A stretch of DNA of 8,496 bases from Campylobacteraceae bacterium (GTDB lineage: Bacteria; Campylobacterota; Campylobacteria; Campylobacterales; Sulfurovaceae): contig JALWMN010000247.1 of the NCBI GenBank assembly GCA_027083895.1, positions 1 through 8,496 on the forward strand. Direction: 5' to 3'. The position numbers and the translations under genes were made by a program. Below, one piece after another: positions 1 to 5,628 of this stretch. Positions within the stretch are counted from its first letter, which is position 1. Each line of letters opens with the position of its first letter. The notes below the pieces were generated by a model. That model was not told where the DNA came from, ran no database searches, and worked only from the letters and a program-made list of their open reading frames with translations.

Positions 1-72
1 GTTTAATAGATTATATTAAATTAGTTCTTTAAGTTCATTTTAATAATTTGTCTCAAATACTAGAAACAGTGT

Positions 73-99
73 TTGACTATCTCATAAGGTGAGTAAAAT
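73..99 (+). promoter_or_regulatory. Promoter of the small structured RNA
   Basis: A -35-like TTGACT (73-78) and a -10-like TAAAAT (94-99) are separated by 15 bp. A start about 5-7 nt downstream falls at the 5' arm of the RNA closing stem (104-112). The spacer is shorter than the usual 17 bp, but vegetative promoters in Campylobacterota rely mainly on the -10 element. Confidence 0.55.
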
Positions 100-102
100 A
101 TT

Positions 103-300
103 GCCTGGATAGTTCGCCTAATTGCAAATGGGGTCCAACAGAAAAACTTTTGGGGGACTTAGTAGCTTGAGTCTGTGAGTGGATGGCTTCGCTTGAGCCA
201 GGCTATGCCGGCGAGAAGTTGTCCCCTAAGGACTCACTCTCTCCCCCACCGTTGGCTTAGATGGGGCCGACACAAGCAAAATACGGCTATCCGGGTTTTT
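103..300 (+). ncRNA. ssrS: Small structured RNA, probable 6S RNA
   Basis: A GC-rich island in AT-rich DNA with its own promoter and a 3' T-run. The 5' arm CCTGGATAG (104-112) pairs over 9 bp with CTATCCGGG (287-295), followed directly by TTTTT. Moving inward, TTGC 122-125 pairs with GCAA 276-279, GGTCC 132-136 with GGGCC 264-268, GGGGG 152-156 with CCCCC 243-247, TGAGTC 168-173 with GACTCA 231-236, and an apical hairpin forms from TGGCT 184-188 and AGCCA 196-200. The result is a rod with an open A-rich 5' bubble (140-151), the shape of 6S RNA, which mimics an open promoter and binds the sigma70 RNA polymerase holoenzyme. GTTCGCC after the closing stem resembles the GUUCGC found there in E. 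coli 6S. The length of about 195 nt also fits. RNase P, tmRNA and SRP signatures are absent. The family call rests on shape and partial motif memory, not a covariance search. Confidence 0.6.
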
Positions 301-311
301 ATATTTTTTCT
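287..311 (+). terminator. 3' end and T-run of the 6S-like RNA
   Basis: The 3' arm of the closing stem (287-295) runs straight into TTTTT (296-300), and a second T-run lies at 304-309. This is consistent with termination or 3' processing of the small RNA. The hairpin loop would be the whole RNA, so it is not a classical compact intrinsic terminator. Confidence 0.5.
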
Positions 312-810
312 ACAACTTTCTTTTTATAGTAAGTTTATTCCGTACTTATCAAGATTGGTTAGAGATGCATCTTTAGAATTTTTTAATCAAAATTTTGCAT
401 TGGAATTAGAAAAACATAAGATTAGGGAGTTTTGCGAAAATCTTTGCAAGTGCTTGTTCTTAAATGGTTGTAATATTAACATCTAGATTGATTTATTGGT
501 TTTTGTAAATACCCTAAGATAAATGATTGGTTAATGGTTGCTAATCGTTAATACAAAATTATGGTTTAATTTGGGAAGAGAAATTTTGTATACTCTTAGT
601 AGGCAAAAAAAAGAGTTAGTAGGAAGTTTTTAACGGTATTTAAATTCTCAATTCATTTATTATGGTGATATTGAAAGCTACCTAAAAAAAGGGTGAGTTT
701 GAAAAATCTAGAATTTTTAACAATGAAAAAGTAAAGAAAATCAAAATAAGTTTGTGTTATTTTTTAAGTGAAACTTTTGTTTGGTATAGTGAAGTTTTTA
801 AAAAAATCAA
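301..810. other. Gene-poor AT-rich interval
   Basis: About 510 bp between the small RNA and tRNA-Leu without a supportable gene. An open frame runs in from the RNA gene to a TAG at 484-486. It has no ATG or ribosome-binding site after position 300, and I do not recognise the encoded residues, so it is probably chance or a decayed remnant. The interval also holds a 10-bp inverted repeat (551-560/582-591), a possible -10 box TATACT (589-594) and a direct repeat TTAGTAGG (596-603 and 616-623). Short peptide frames follow, for example one of 7 codons from the ATG at 662, and none is convincing. Confidence 0.6.
551..591. repeat. 10-bp perfect inverted repeat beside a possible promoter
   Basis: ATACAAAATT (551-560) is the exact reverse complement of AATTTTGTAT (582-591), with 21 nt between. 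The right arm shares bases with a -10-like TATACT at 589-594 preceded by TTTTG, an upstream context common in Campylobacterota promoters. It could be an operator or an RNA hairpin. No downstream gene is recognisable on the plus strand, so its role is unknown. Confidence 0.45.
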
Positions 811-813
811 AAA

Positions 814-899
814 TGGTGCGGACGGAGGGATTTGAACCCTCACGCCTGGAAGGCACTACCCCCTCAAGATAGCGTGTCTACCGATTCCACCACGTCCGC
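814..899 (-). tRNA. tRNA-Leu (anticodon GAG)
   Basis: Read on the minus strand, the 86-nt gene starts GCGGACG (899-893) and ends with the pairing arm CGTCCGC (824-818), discriminator A and an encoded CCA (816-814). The anticodon stem CTATC/GGTAG encloses the 7-nt loop TTGAGGG, giving anticodon GAG, which reads leucine codons CUC and CUU. The variable arm is long, as in class II leucine tRNAs, and the T arm is GAGGG-TTCAAAT-CCCTC. It lies 39 bp downstream of the atpE stop codon on the same strand and could share a transcript with it. A U-rich stretch follows the CCA on the minus strand (813-798), without an adjacent compact hairpin. Confidence 0.96.
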
Positions 900-908
900 A
901 TGCAAGAG

Positions 909-932
909 TTTGTAGGCGGTTACGCCTACAAG
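909..932 (-). terminator. Hairpin between atpE and tRNA-Leu
   Basis: TTGTAGGCG (910-918) and CGCCTACAA (923-931) form a perfect 9-bp stem with a 4-nt loop, extendable by a G-U pair. It begins 7 bp after the atpE stop codon. No T-run follows on the minus strand; the tRNA gene begins about 10 bp later. It may therefore act as a weak terminator, a 3' stability element for atpE mRNA, or an RNA-processing signal ahead of the tRNA. Confidence 0.5.
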
Positions 933-938
933 TTAAAT

Positions 939-1247
939 TTACCCAATAAATGGGTTAGAGTAAAGTGCAATAAGTGCAATTACAAGTGTATAGATAACTT
1001 GTGCTTCAATCATCGCTAATGCAATGAACATTGTAGTCATTAATTTGCTACCTAAACCTGGGTTTCTAGCGGTACCTGCAATTGTAGCAGCAGCTGTGTG
1101 ACCCATACCAATTGCACCACCAAGTGCAGCAAGACCAAGACCAACACCAGCAGCAACTACAGAGTATGCTTTGATCATATCTTGACCATTCTCACCAGCG
1201 AATGCAAAAGCACCTAATGCAAAGAAAAGTAAGAAAAACTTTTTCAT
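939..1247 (-). CDS. atpE: F1Fo ATP synthase subunit c
   Basis: Forms the rotating membrane ring of ATP synthase that carries ions through the Fo motor. The 102-residue product has the two-helix hairpin of the family: a Gly/Ala-rich first helix (about 33-58), the polar-loop ARNPG (60-64) that contacts the central stalk, and a second helix with the ion-carrying Glu81 in MIEAQ. Ala follows this Glu, and Met48 stands where sodium-type rings have Gln, so the ring should carry protons. The first 18 or so residues form an additional hydrophobic, signal-like segment ending in AFAG; bacterial c subunits are usually 70-90 residues, and leader-bearing forms are known in Campylobacterota. The start is supported by AAGGG about 6 nt upstream of the ATG. 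The gene stands alone, without other atp genes, and is followed by a hairpin and tRNA-Leu. Confidence 0.96.
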   Translation of the reverse strand: MKKFFLLFFALGAFAFAGENGQDMIKAYSVVAAGVGLGLAALGGAIGMGHTAAATIAGTARNPGLGSKLMTTMFIALAMIEAQVIYTLVIALIALYSNPFIG

Positions 1248-1288
1248 TTTGAGCCCTTATAACTATTTGTTTAGAGTCTAGTAGACTT

Positions 1289-1336
1289 GCTTTTAAATCC
1301 GTTCGGCTTGCGTATCCCTACTTATCATTTAAAAGC
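1289..1336 (-). promoter_or_regulatory. Structured 5' leader of atpE mRNA
   Basis: The predicted transcript starts near 1336 and has a leader of about 89 nt. Its first ten bases, GCTTTTAAAT (1336-1327), pair perfectly with ATTTAAAAGC (1298-1289), enclosing 28 nt. A second short inverted repeat, AGTCTA-G-TAGACT (1275-1287), lies between this stem and the ribosome-binding site. A stem at the extreme 5' end is a known way to protect mRNA from decay, which would suit an abundant c-subunit message. I do not recognise a riboswitch family. Confidence 0.5.
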
Positions 1337-1342
1337 GTCGAA

Positions 1343-1371
1343 ATTATAGCTAACTTTTTTTTAAATTTAAT
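1343..1371 (-). promoter_or_regulatory. atpE promoter
   Basis: A perfect TATAAT on the minus strand (1348-1343) lies about 96 bp upstream of the atpE ATG. The -35 region is T/A-rich (ATTAAA around 1371-1366), without a consensus hexamer, as is usual in Campylobacterota. The predicted start near 1336 coincides with the base of the leader stem. Confidence 0.7.
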
Positions 1372-1401
1372 TGAAAGAGTAAGTTCTTTTTGGTACACTT
1401 G

Positions 1402-1409
1402 TATAAAAT
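1402..1409 (+). promoter_or_regulatory. -10 region for the transpeptidase/lipoprotein unit
   Basis: TATAAAAT at 1402-1409, preceded by CTTG and a T-rich tract (1383-1391), fits a vegetative -10 box. It would start transcription about 1415, leaving a very short leader of 11-16 nt before the first codon. It is divergent from the atpE promoter, with about 54 bp between the two -10 boxes. Confidence 0.5.
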
Positions 1410-1427
1410 TTTATTAAAGGTTAGAAT

Positions 1428-1985
1428 GTGATGATTTATAAGTTTAGATTTTACATATTATTAATACTATTTACATTTTCACTCTTTGGTAGAATAGTTG
1501 AACCGCTTAGTGTTACTAAGTTTAAAATTATTGATGATAATGGCATGGAGCAGATTTATGATCTAACAGGGCAAGAGTTTATTGTTGTCTCTGTTCGCGA
1601 ACCTGGTAGTGATGGCCGTTTTTATGCAGTAGATAGAGATGGTGTAGTTTGGTGGACAGGAATCATTACTTCTGGTGCAGATGATTATAAAACTCCTAGT
1701 GGCATTTATACTGTTCTTAGGAAAAAGAGATATTATATGTCTAAAAAATATCCAGATGAAGATGGTGTAAATAATATGGACTTTAGTATTTTCTTTACAA
1801 ACCAAGGACACGCTTTGCATATGGGAAGTGTTAACTGGATGTCGCATGGGTGCATCCATATAGCACCAAAAGATATACCAGTAATATATCACTGGGCCAA
1901 AATTGGAGAGACCAAAGTTGTTGTAACTCGAAAATCTTATATGCCTTTTGCTAAAAAGTATTTAGTGAAGTTTAACTTTAGGTAG
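1428..1985 (+). CDS. Secreted L,D-transpeptidase-like protein (YkuD domain)
   Basis: Probably a periplasmic enzyme that crosslinks or trims peptidoglycan stem peptides through an active-site Cys. Residues 4-20 form a hydrophobic signal or anchor segment after a short basic start. A YkuD/ErfK-like domain follows: TPSGIY (89-94) matches the TPxGxF/Y motif, and ALHMG (129-133) with SHGC (139-142) gives the catalytic His and Cys142. Two things differ from typical members. The residue two after the Cys is His144 where Arg is usual (SHGCxR), and the segment between His131 and SHGC is short. The length of 185 residues suits a single-domain enzyme. The start may be GTG 1428 or ATG 1431; AAAGG at 1416-1420 fits either. 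It is followed after 24 bp by a lipoprotein gene. Substrate specificity cannot be read from the sequence. Confidence 0.85.
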   Translation: MMIYKFRFYILLILFTFSLFGRIVEPLSVTKFKIIDDNGMEQIYDLTGQEFIVVSVREPGSDGRFYAVDRDGVVWWTGIITSGADDYKTPSGIYTVLRKKRYYMSKKYPDEDGVNNMDFSIFFTNQGHALHMGSVNWMSHGCIHIAPKDIPVIYHWAKIGETKVVVTRKSYMPFAKKYLVKFNFR

Positions 1986-2009
1986 CAGATAGCACTATTT
2001 GGGAATATT

Positions 2010-2504
2010 ATGAAACGAGTTTTATTAAATCGACTTACTTTTATATTTCTAGTGTTGCTGGTGATGAGTGGTTGCTCTAGTAAAATGTATTATAGTCACC
2101 CAAGCAAGAGGCAACCACATGCTCTTTTAGTTCCAATAAAAGATTCTCAACATAAATTTACGATCTTTGGTGACTCTACAATCTTCATTCAGGAGATTAA
2201 TGGAAAAGCTACGAATGGTATTTGGAAAGGTCGCAATGTTGCAAGACGAGTCTCTCCTGGACCAGTTAGAATCTATGTAGAAGATGATAATATAAACGCA
2301 AATGCAAAATATATCTTTGCAGCCAATTTGCATTTTAATGCAAAAGCTGGAGAGACTTATACTATTACAACAAAATATAGAAAAGTAAATTCGAAAGTAA
2401 TAGATGCAGACTTCTATATTATAAATAGAAACAGAGTAATCCAAAAACGGCATGCTCAAAAGATTAAAAGAGGAAAACCAATTTATGTTCCAATTTTTAT
2501 CTAA
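2010..2504 (+). CDS. Small lipoprotein of unknown function
   Basis: The 164-residue product begins with a basic N-terminus and hydrophobic segment ending in LVMSGC, so Cys22 should be lipidated and the protein attached to the inner or outer membrane. The mature part is mostly beta-prone. The pattern RRVSPGPVRIYVED (79-92), then AGETYTI (113-119), resembles the 'PG-hxV ... AGktY' layout of many small envelope lipoproteins with a beta-sandwich fold; this is a resemblance, not a family match. The C-terminus is rich in Lys and Arg (about 139-157). The ATG is preceded by TTGGGA at good spacing. It lies 24 bp after the transpeptidase gene and is probably cotranscribed, which suggests a cell-envelope role. 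I do not recognise the specific family. Confidence 0.8.
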   Translation: MKRVLLNRLTFIFLVLLVMSGCSSKMYYSHPSKRQPHALLVPIKDSQHKFTIFGDSTIFIQEINGKATNGIWKGRNVARRVSPGPVRIYVEDDNINANAKYIFAANLHFNAKAGETYTITTKYRKVNSKVIDADFYIINRNRVIQKRHAQKIKRGKPIYVPIFI

Positions 2505-2526
2505 AAATATTTAGTAACTATTTTTT
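2501..2526. terminator. Weak AT-rich hairpin between convergent genes
   Basis: CTAAA-AATA-TTTAG (2501-2514) lies between the stop codons of the convergent lipoprotein and recG genes, followed on the plus strand by a T6 run at 2521-2526 after TAACTA. It could terminate transcription weakly. The stem is only 5 bp and nearly all A-T, so this is tentative. Confidence 0.3.
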
Positions 2527-4344
2527 AAAGTTAGAGATTAATTGAACTCTACTCTTTGCCTCTTTTATAATCTCTTCATCCTCACTTAAATCAAGCCATT
2601 TAAAGTTGCGTCCACTTTGTGTTACACCATCTAAAAGATCACCACTGTTTCTATATTTTAGGTCGAGGTTTGCAATTTTAAAGCCATCGAGTGTGTTTGC
2701 AAACTCCTCTAAACGTTTTGGTACTGTTTGGGCATTGGTGTAGAGGTAGCAATAGCTCTCGATACCATATCTACCTACTCGACCTCGAAGTTGATGGAGT
2801 GTTGCTAAACCAAATCTCTCAGCACCTACAATGATAATAGTTGTTAGACGAGGTAGAGAGATTCCAACTTCAATTACTGTGGTTGTTAAGAGAATATTTC
2901 CATTTTCTCGAAACTCTAAAAGAGTATCCTCTTTCTCTTTATCTTTTCCATGAGTGGTATAGACTTTTTCAAATTTACTCTCCCAATACTTTTTTGCTTC
3001 ACTTAAAGAGGTATATGGTACCTCTGTACTTGGCTCTACGAGAGGATAGATAATGATAATTTGATGCTCTTTATTTATCTCCTCTTTTATATGTTCAAGG
3101 AGGTTAGGGAAGTCTTGGCGTTTTATAATGCGTGTATCTATCTTTTTCTCGTATGGGAGTGTTTTAATTGTCGTGATGTCGATGAGTTCAGACTCTATCA
3201 TCGCTAGAGTTCGTGGTATTGGGGTAGCTGAGAGTTGCAAAAAGTGTGCACCACTATTTTCTTGCTTTACAAGGGTATCAAGCTTTGCTCGCTGGTTTGC
3301 ACCAAATCTGTGTTGCTCATCGATAATTAAAAGAGCTACTTTTGGTAAATCTTTTTTGTAGAGTAGGGCGTGGGTTCCAATGATAAGATCAGCTTTTTTA
3401 TAGTCGCCAATAGTACTTTTTTGTGTAATAAATGCGATATTAAGATATTCTGAAAGATATTTTTTTGCCTCTTCAAAGAGCTGGTTTGCTAAAAGTGAGG
3501 TTGGAACCATAAGTATAGTTTTATCTTTACCGGCAATCATAGCTGCAGCAAGAATAACCATAGTTTTTCCGCTACCGACATCGCCAATAATCACACGTCT
3601 TGCAGCCCTATTAGGATTAGCTAAATCTTTTTGTATACTCTCAATTGCCTTTTTTTGATCACTAGTTAATGCAAAGGGGAGCGACTCTATAAATGGAGTA
3701 GGATCACCGTTGAGTACTTTGATTGGTTTTGTAACGATTCGTTTTCTTTTGAGCTTAATTAAATGATTATAGGCTTCGATAGATTTTAGATGGAAAAGAT
3801 GCATCTTTTGTAAAGTACCATTACTGTATATTTCACTAAGACTTTTGGGATTGTGAAGTTTTAAGAGTGTATCAATTTCACCTTCTTTAAGCCCAGCTTT
3901 TTGAAGGTTCTGTTTGGTAACATATGTTTGAATAAGGGCTCTTATTTCACTCTCTTTGAGGATTGTTTTATATTTTGGTACTATTTTGCCATAATCACTT
4001 AATGCTTTTGGTTGTGAGATTTGTAGTTGTCCTCTATAACGGTTAACTCTTCCAGAGATTATAAGTTCTGCATTTGGTTTAAACTTCTCTATATGGTAGG
4101 AGGTTGTGCGAAAAAAGAGTGCAGATGCTGTTGTATTAAAATCTTTTAAGAAAAGAGTAGCTTTTAATCGCCCCTGTACCATAGCACTATTTACCACTTT
4201 AACTTTTGCAGTGAGAGTCTTATTTTCCTCAATTGTGCTACTTAGTGTTGTATCGTTATAGCTTTGTGGAATCGTGAGAGCTAAGTCAAGAAGAGTTCTC
4301 TTTTTTAGCCTCTTAAGGAGGGGTATATCGCTTGCTTGAAACAT
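2518..4344 (-). CDS. recG: ATP-dependent DNA helicase RecG
   Basis: Reverses stalled replication forks and branch-migrates recombination intermediates. The 608-residue protein has an N-terminal wedge/OB part (about 40-115), then a superfamily 2 motor: LTSDQ (226-230), Walker A GDVGSGKT (254-261), DEQH (342-345), SATPIPR (372-378), and motif VI QLRGRVGR (518-525). It is shorter than the E. coli protein of about 693 residues, mainly at the N-terminus, as in other Campylobacterota. The conserved C-terminal RGPGELLGTRQSG region reads RNSGDLLDGVTQSG (565-578), so the central residues are divergent. The ATG directly follows the TAG of the upstream M16 gene with no intervening base and lacks a clear Shine-Dalgarno sequence, so translation probably depends on coupling. 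It is the last gene of the six-gene operon. Confidence 0.96.
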   Translation of the reverse strand: MFQASDIPLLKRLKKRTLLDLALTIPQSYNDTTLSSTIEENKTLTAKVKVVNSAMVQGRLKATLFLKDFNTTASALFFRTTSYHIEKFKPNAELIISGRVNRYRGQLQISQPKALSDYGKIVPKYKTILKESEIRALIQTYVTKQNLQKAGLKEGEIDTLLKLHNPKSLSEIYSNGTLQKMHLFHLKSIEAYNHLIKLKRKRIVTKPIKVLNGDPTPFIESLPFALTSDQKKAIESIQKDLANPNRAARRVIIGDVGSGKTMVILAAAMIAGKDKTILMVPTSLLANQLFEEAKKYLSEYLNIAFITQKSTIGDYKKADLIIGTHALLYKKDLPKVALLIIDEQHRFGANQRAKLDTLVKQENSGAHFLQLSATPIPRTLAMIESELIDITTIKTLPYEKKIDTRIIKRQDFPNLLEHIKEEINKEHQIIIIYPLVEPSTEVPYTSLSEAKKYWESKFEKVYTTHGKDKEKEDTLLEFRENGNILLTTTVIEVGISLPRLTTIIIVGAERFGLATLHQLRGRVGRYGIESYCYLYTNAQTVPKRLEEFANTLDGFKIANLDLKYRNSGDLLDGVTQSGRNFKWLDLSEDEEIIKEAKSRVQLISNFKK

Positions 4345-5625
4345 CTATTTTTTAGTTACAATAAAGAAGCTCATTTTGAGGATTTCGTTATGCTTTTTAA
4401 TAAAATTATTGAGATCTTCTAGCGAGAGCTTCTCTATTAATGCGAGCTCTTTTTTACTATAGCCTAAGCCTTGCCCACTATAGTACTCATGAAAAGCTCT
4501 GTTGGCTCTTTGGTTAAGTGTCTCAACACGGAGTGGTTCACTCCCTAAAAAGAACTTTTTTGCAGCCTCTAGTTCCTCTTTTGTTACCCCCTTATTGACA
4601 AACTCTCTTACTACCTCTTTTACACTCTTAATTGCCTCTTTTTGGTTTTCTAGTTTTGTTTGGAGATAACCACTAAAGTAGCTATTGGTTCTATTTACAA
4701 CAAAGCGGCTATAGGCAGAGTATGCAAGTCCACGTTTAACACGAATCTCTTCCATTAAGCGGCTTCCAAAACCACCTGCACCTAAGATAAAAGAGGCAAT
4801 CTTGCCAATATATCTTTGAGAGTTATTGATCTCCATAGAGTAGGGTGCTCCAAAGTAGATATAAGCTTGTTTTGTCTCTTCATTTTGCTCTTTTATCTGT
4901 TCTTTATGAGATGCACTAATCTTTTTAATTGGAGTAACTTCACCTTTTTTTAAGATAGAGGCGATATCTTTTGTTATCTTCTCAACCTCACTCTCGTTAA
5001 AGTCTCCAGCAGCTACAACAATGAGATTGTTAAGGAAGATATGGTTATCAATAAACGATTTTAAGTCGTTAAGAGTAAGTGCTTGAATACTCTCTTTGGT
5101 GCCAAGCTGTGGTAGAGCCAAATTGCTATTTTCAAAAAGGAGGCTTTTGAGTCCATTACTAGCAATATAGTCAAAGTCATCCTGCTTTTTTGCAAGAAGT
5201 GCAAGTTGCTTTTTTACAATTTTTTTAAATGTCTCTTTGCTATAGTTTGGATCTTGTAGCAACTCTTTTAATTTTTGCAAACCAAAAGGGAGTTGCTCTT
5301 TTAATGCTTCGAGTGAAAAGACAAAGGTCTCTTTACCACTGTTTGCACTCAGTGAGATAGCTCGATCCTCTAATACTTTTGCAAAATGGGCTGCTCCCTC
5401 TTTTTTAGTACCTTCATTAAAGAGGTTTGCTATAAGTGAGACTAAACCTGCTTTGTTACTTGCTAACGAGCCACTCTCTCGAAAGATAAATTCAAGTGTT
5501 GTAAGGGGTAGACGATTATCTTGAATAAAGATAATTGGTACTTGAATACCTTTAATTTCTGTATGAAGTAGTGTAGCTGCCATGAGGTATCCTTGTAGTA
5601 AAAAAAGTAGTAGTGCTCTTTTCAT
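4345..5625 (-). CDS. M16-family peptidase-like protein lacking the zinc motif
   Basis: A secreted member of the insulysin/processing-peptidase family. The 426-residue product opens with a signal peptide (about 1-17, ending LMAA) and has two M16 halves. In the first half, where active enzymes have HxxEH around residues 64-68, the sequence reads SLIAN before FNEGT (69-73), so the zinc-binding and catalytic residues are missing. The second half keeps the glycine-rich GAGGFGSRL (282-290) and the RGLAY segment (298-302), whose Arg and Tyr contact substrate in M16B partner subunits. This is the layout of the non-catalytic subunit of two-protein M16 enzymes. It probably works with an HxxEH-bearing partner encoded elsewhere or has a non-enzymatic role. 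It sits 3 bp after mqnC and abuts recG. I recall a radical SAM/M16/recG order in Campylobacter, which supports a conserved cluster. Confidence 0.9.
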   Translation of the reverse strand: MKRALLLFLLQGYLMAATLLHTEIKGIQVPIIFIQDNRLPLTTLEFIFRESGSLASNKAGLVSLIANLFNEGTKKEGAAHFAKVLEDRAISLSANSGKETFVFSLEALKEQLPFGLQKLKELLQDPNYSKETFKKIVKKQLALLAKKQDDFDYIASNGLKSLLFENSNLALPQLGTKESIQALTLNDLKSFIDNHIFLNNLIVVAAGDFNESEVEKITKDIASILKKGEVTPIKKISASHKEQIKEQNEETKQAYIYFGAPYSMEINNSQRYIGKIASFILGAGGFGSRLMEEIRVKRGLAYSAYSRFVVNRTNSYFSGYLQTKLENQKEAIKSVKEVVREFVNKGVTKEELEAAKKFFLGSEPLRVETLNQRANRAFHEYYSGQGLGYSKKELALIEKLSLEDLNNFIKKHNEILKMSFFIVTKK

Positions 5626-5628
5626 CTT

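Noticed and set aside
2..20. AT-only hairpin TTTAATA-GATTA-TATTAAA at the left edge
   Set aside because: It contains only A and T in the stem and sits in very AT-rich DNA at the window edge. It could be a terminator of an unseen gene but cannot be supported.
175..486. 103-codon plus-strand open frame starting inside the small RNA
   Set aside because: Its first 40 codons overlap the structured RNA, it has no ribosome-binding site, and the product is not recognisable. It is most likely a chance frame.
662..735. Short peptide frames (ATG 662; GTG/TTG near 692-699 after AAAAAGGG)
   Set aside because: They are only 7-14 codons long with no recognisable content. An AAGGG-TTG arrangement occurs easily by chance here.
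754..814. Repeated GTGAA(A)CTTTT/GTGAAGTTTTT and T-rich tract as tRNA-Leu terminator
   Set aside because: The repeats are direct and imperfect, with no compact GC hairpin before the T tract. The U-rich stretch may help end transcription, but a terminator call is not supported.
1299..1320. GGGATACGCAAGCC in the atpE leader as a cyclic-di-GMP riboswitch core
   Set aside because: It only loosely resembles the GGGACGCAAAGCC core, and the tetraloop-receptor stem and second helix of that riboswitch are missing.
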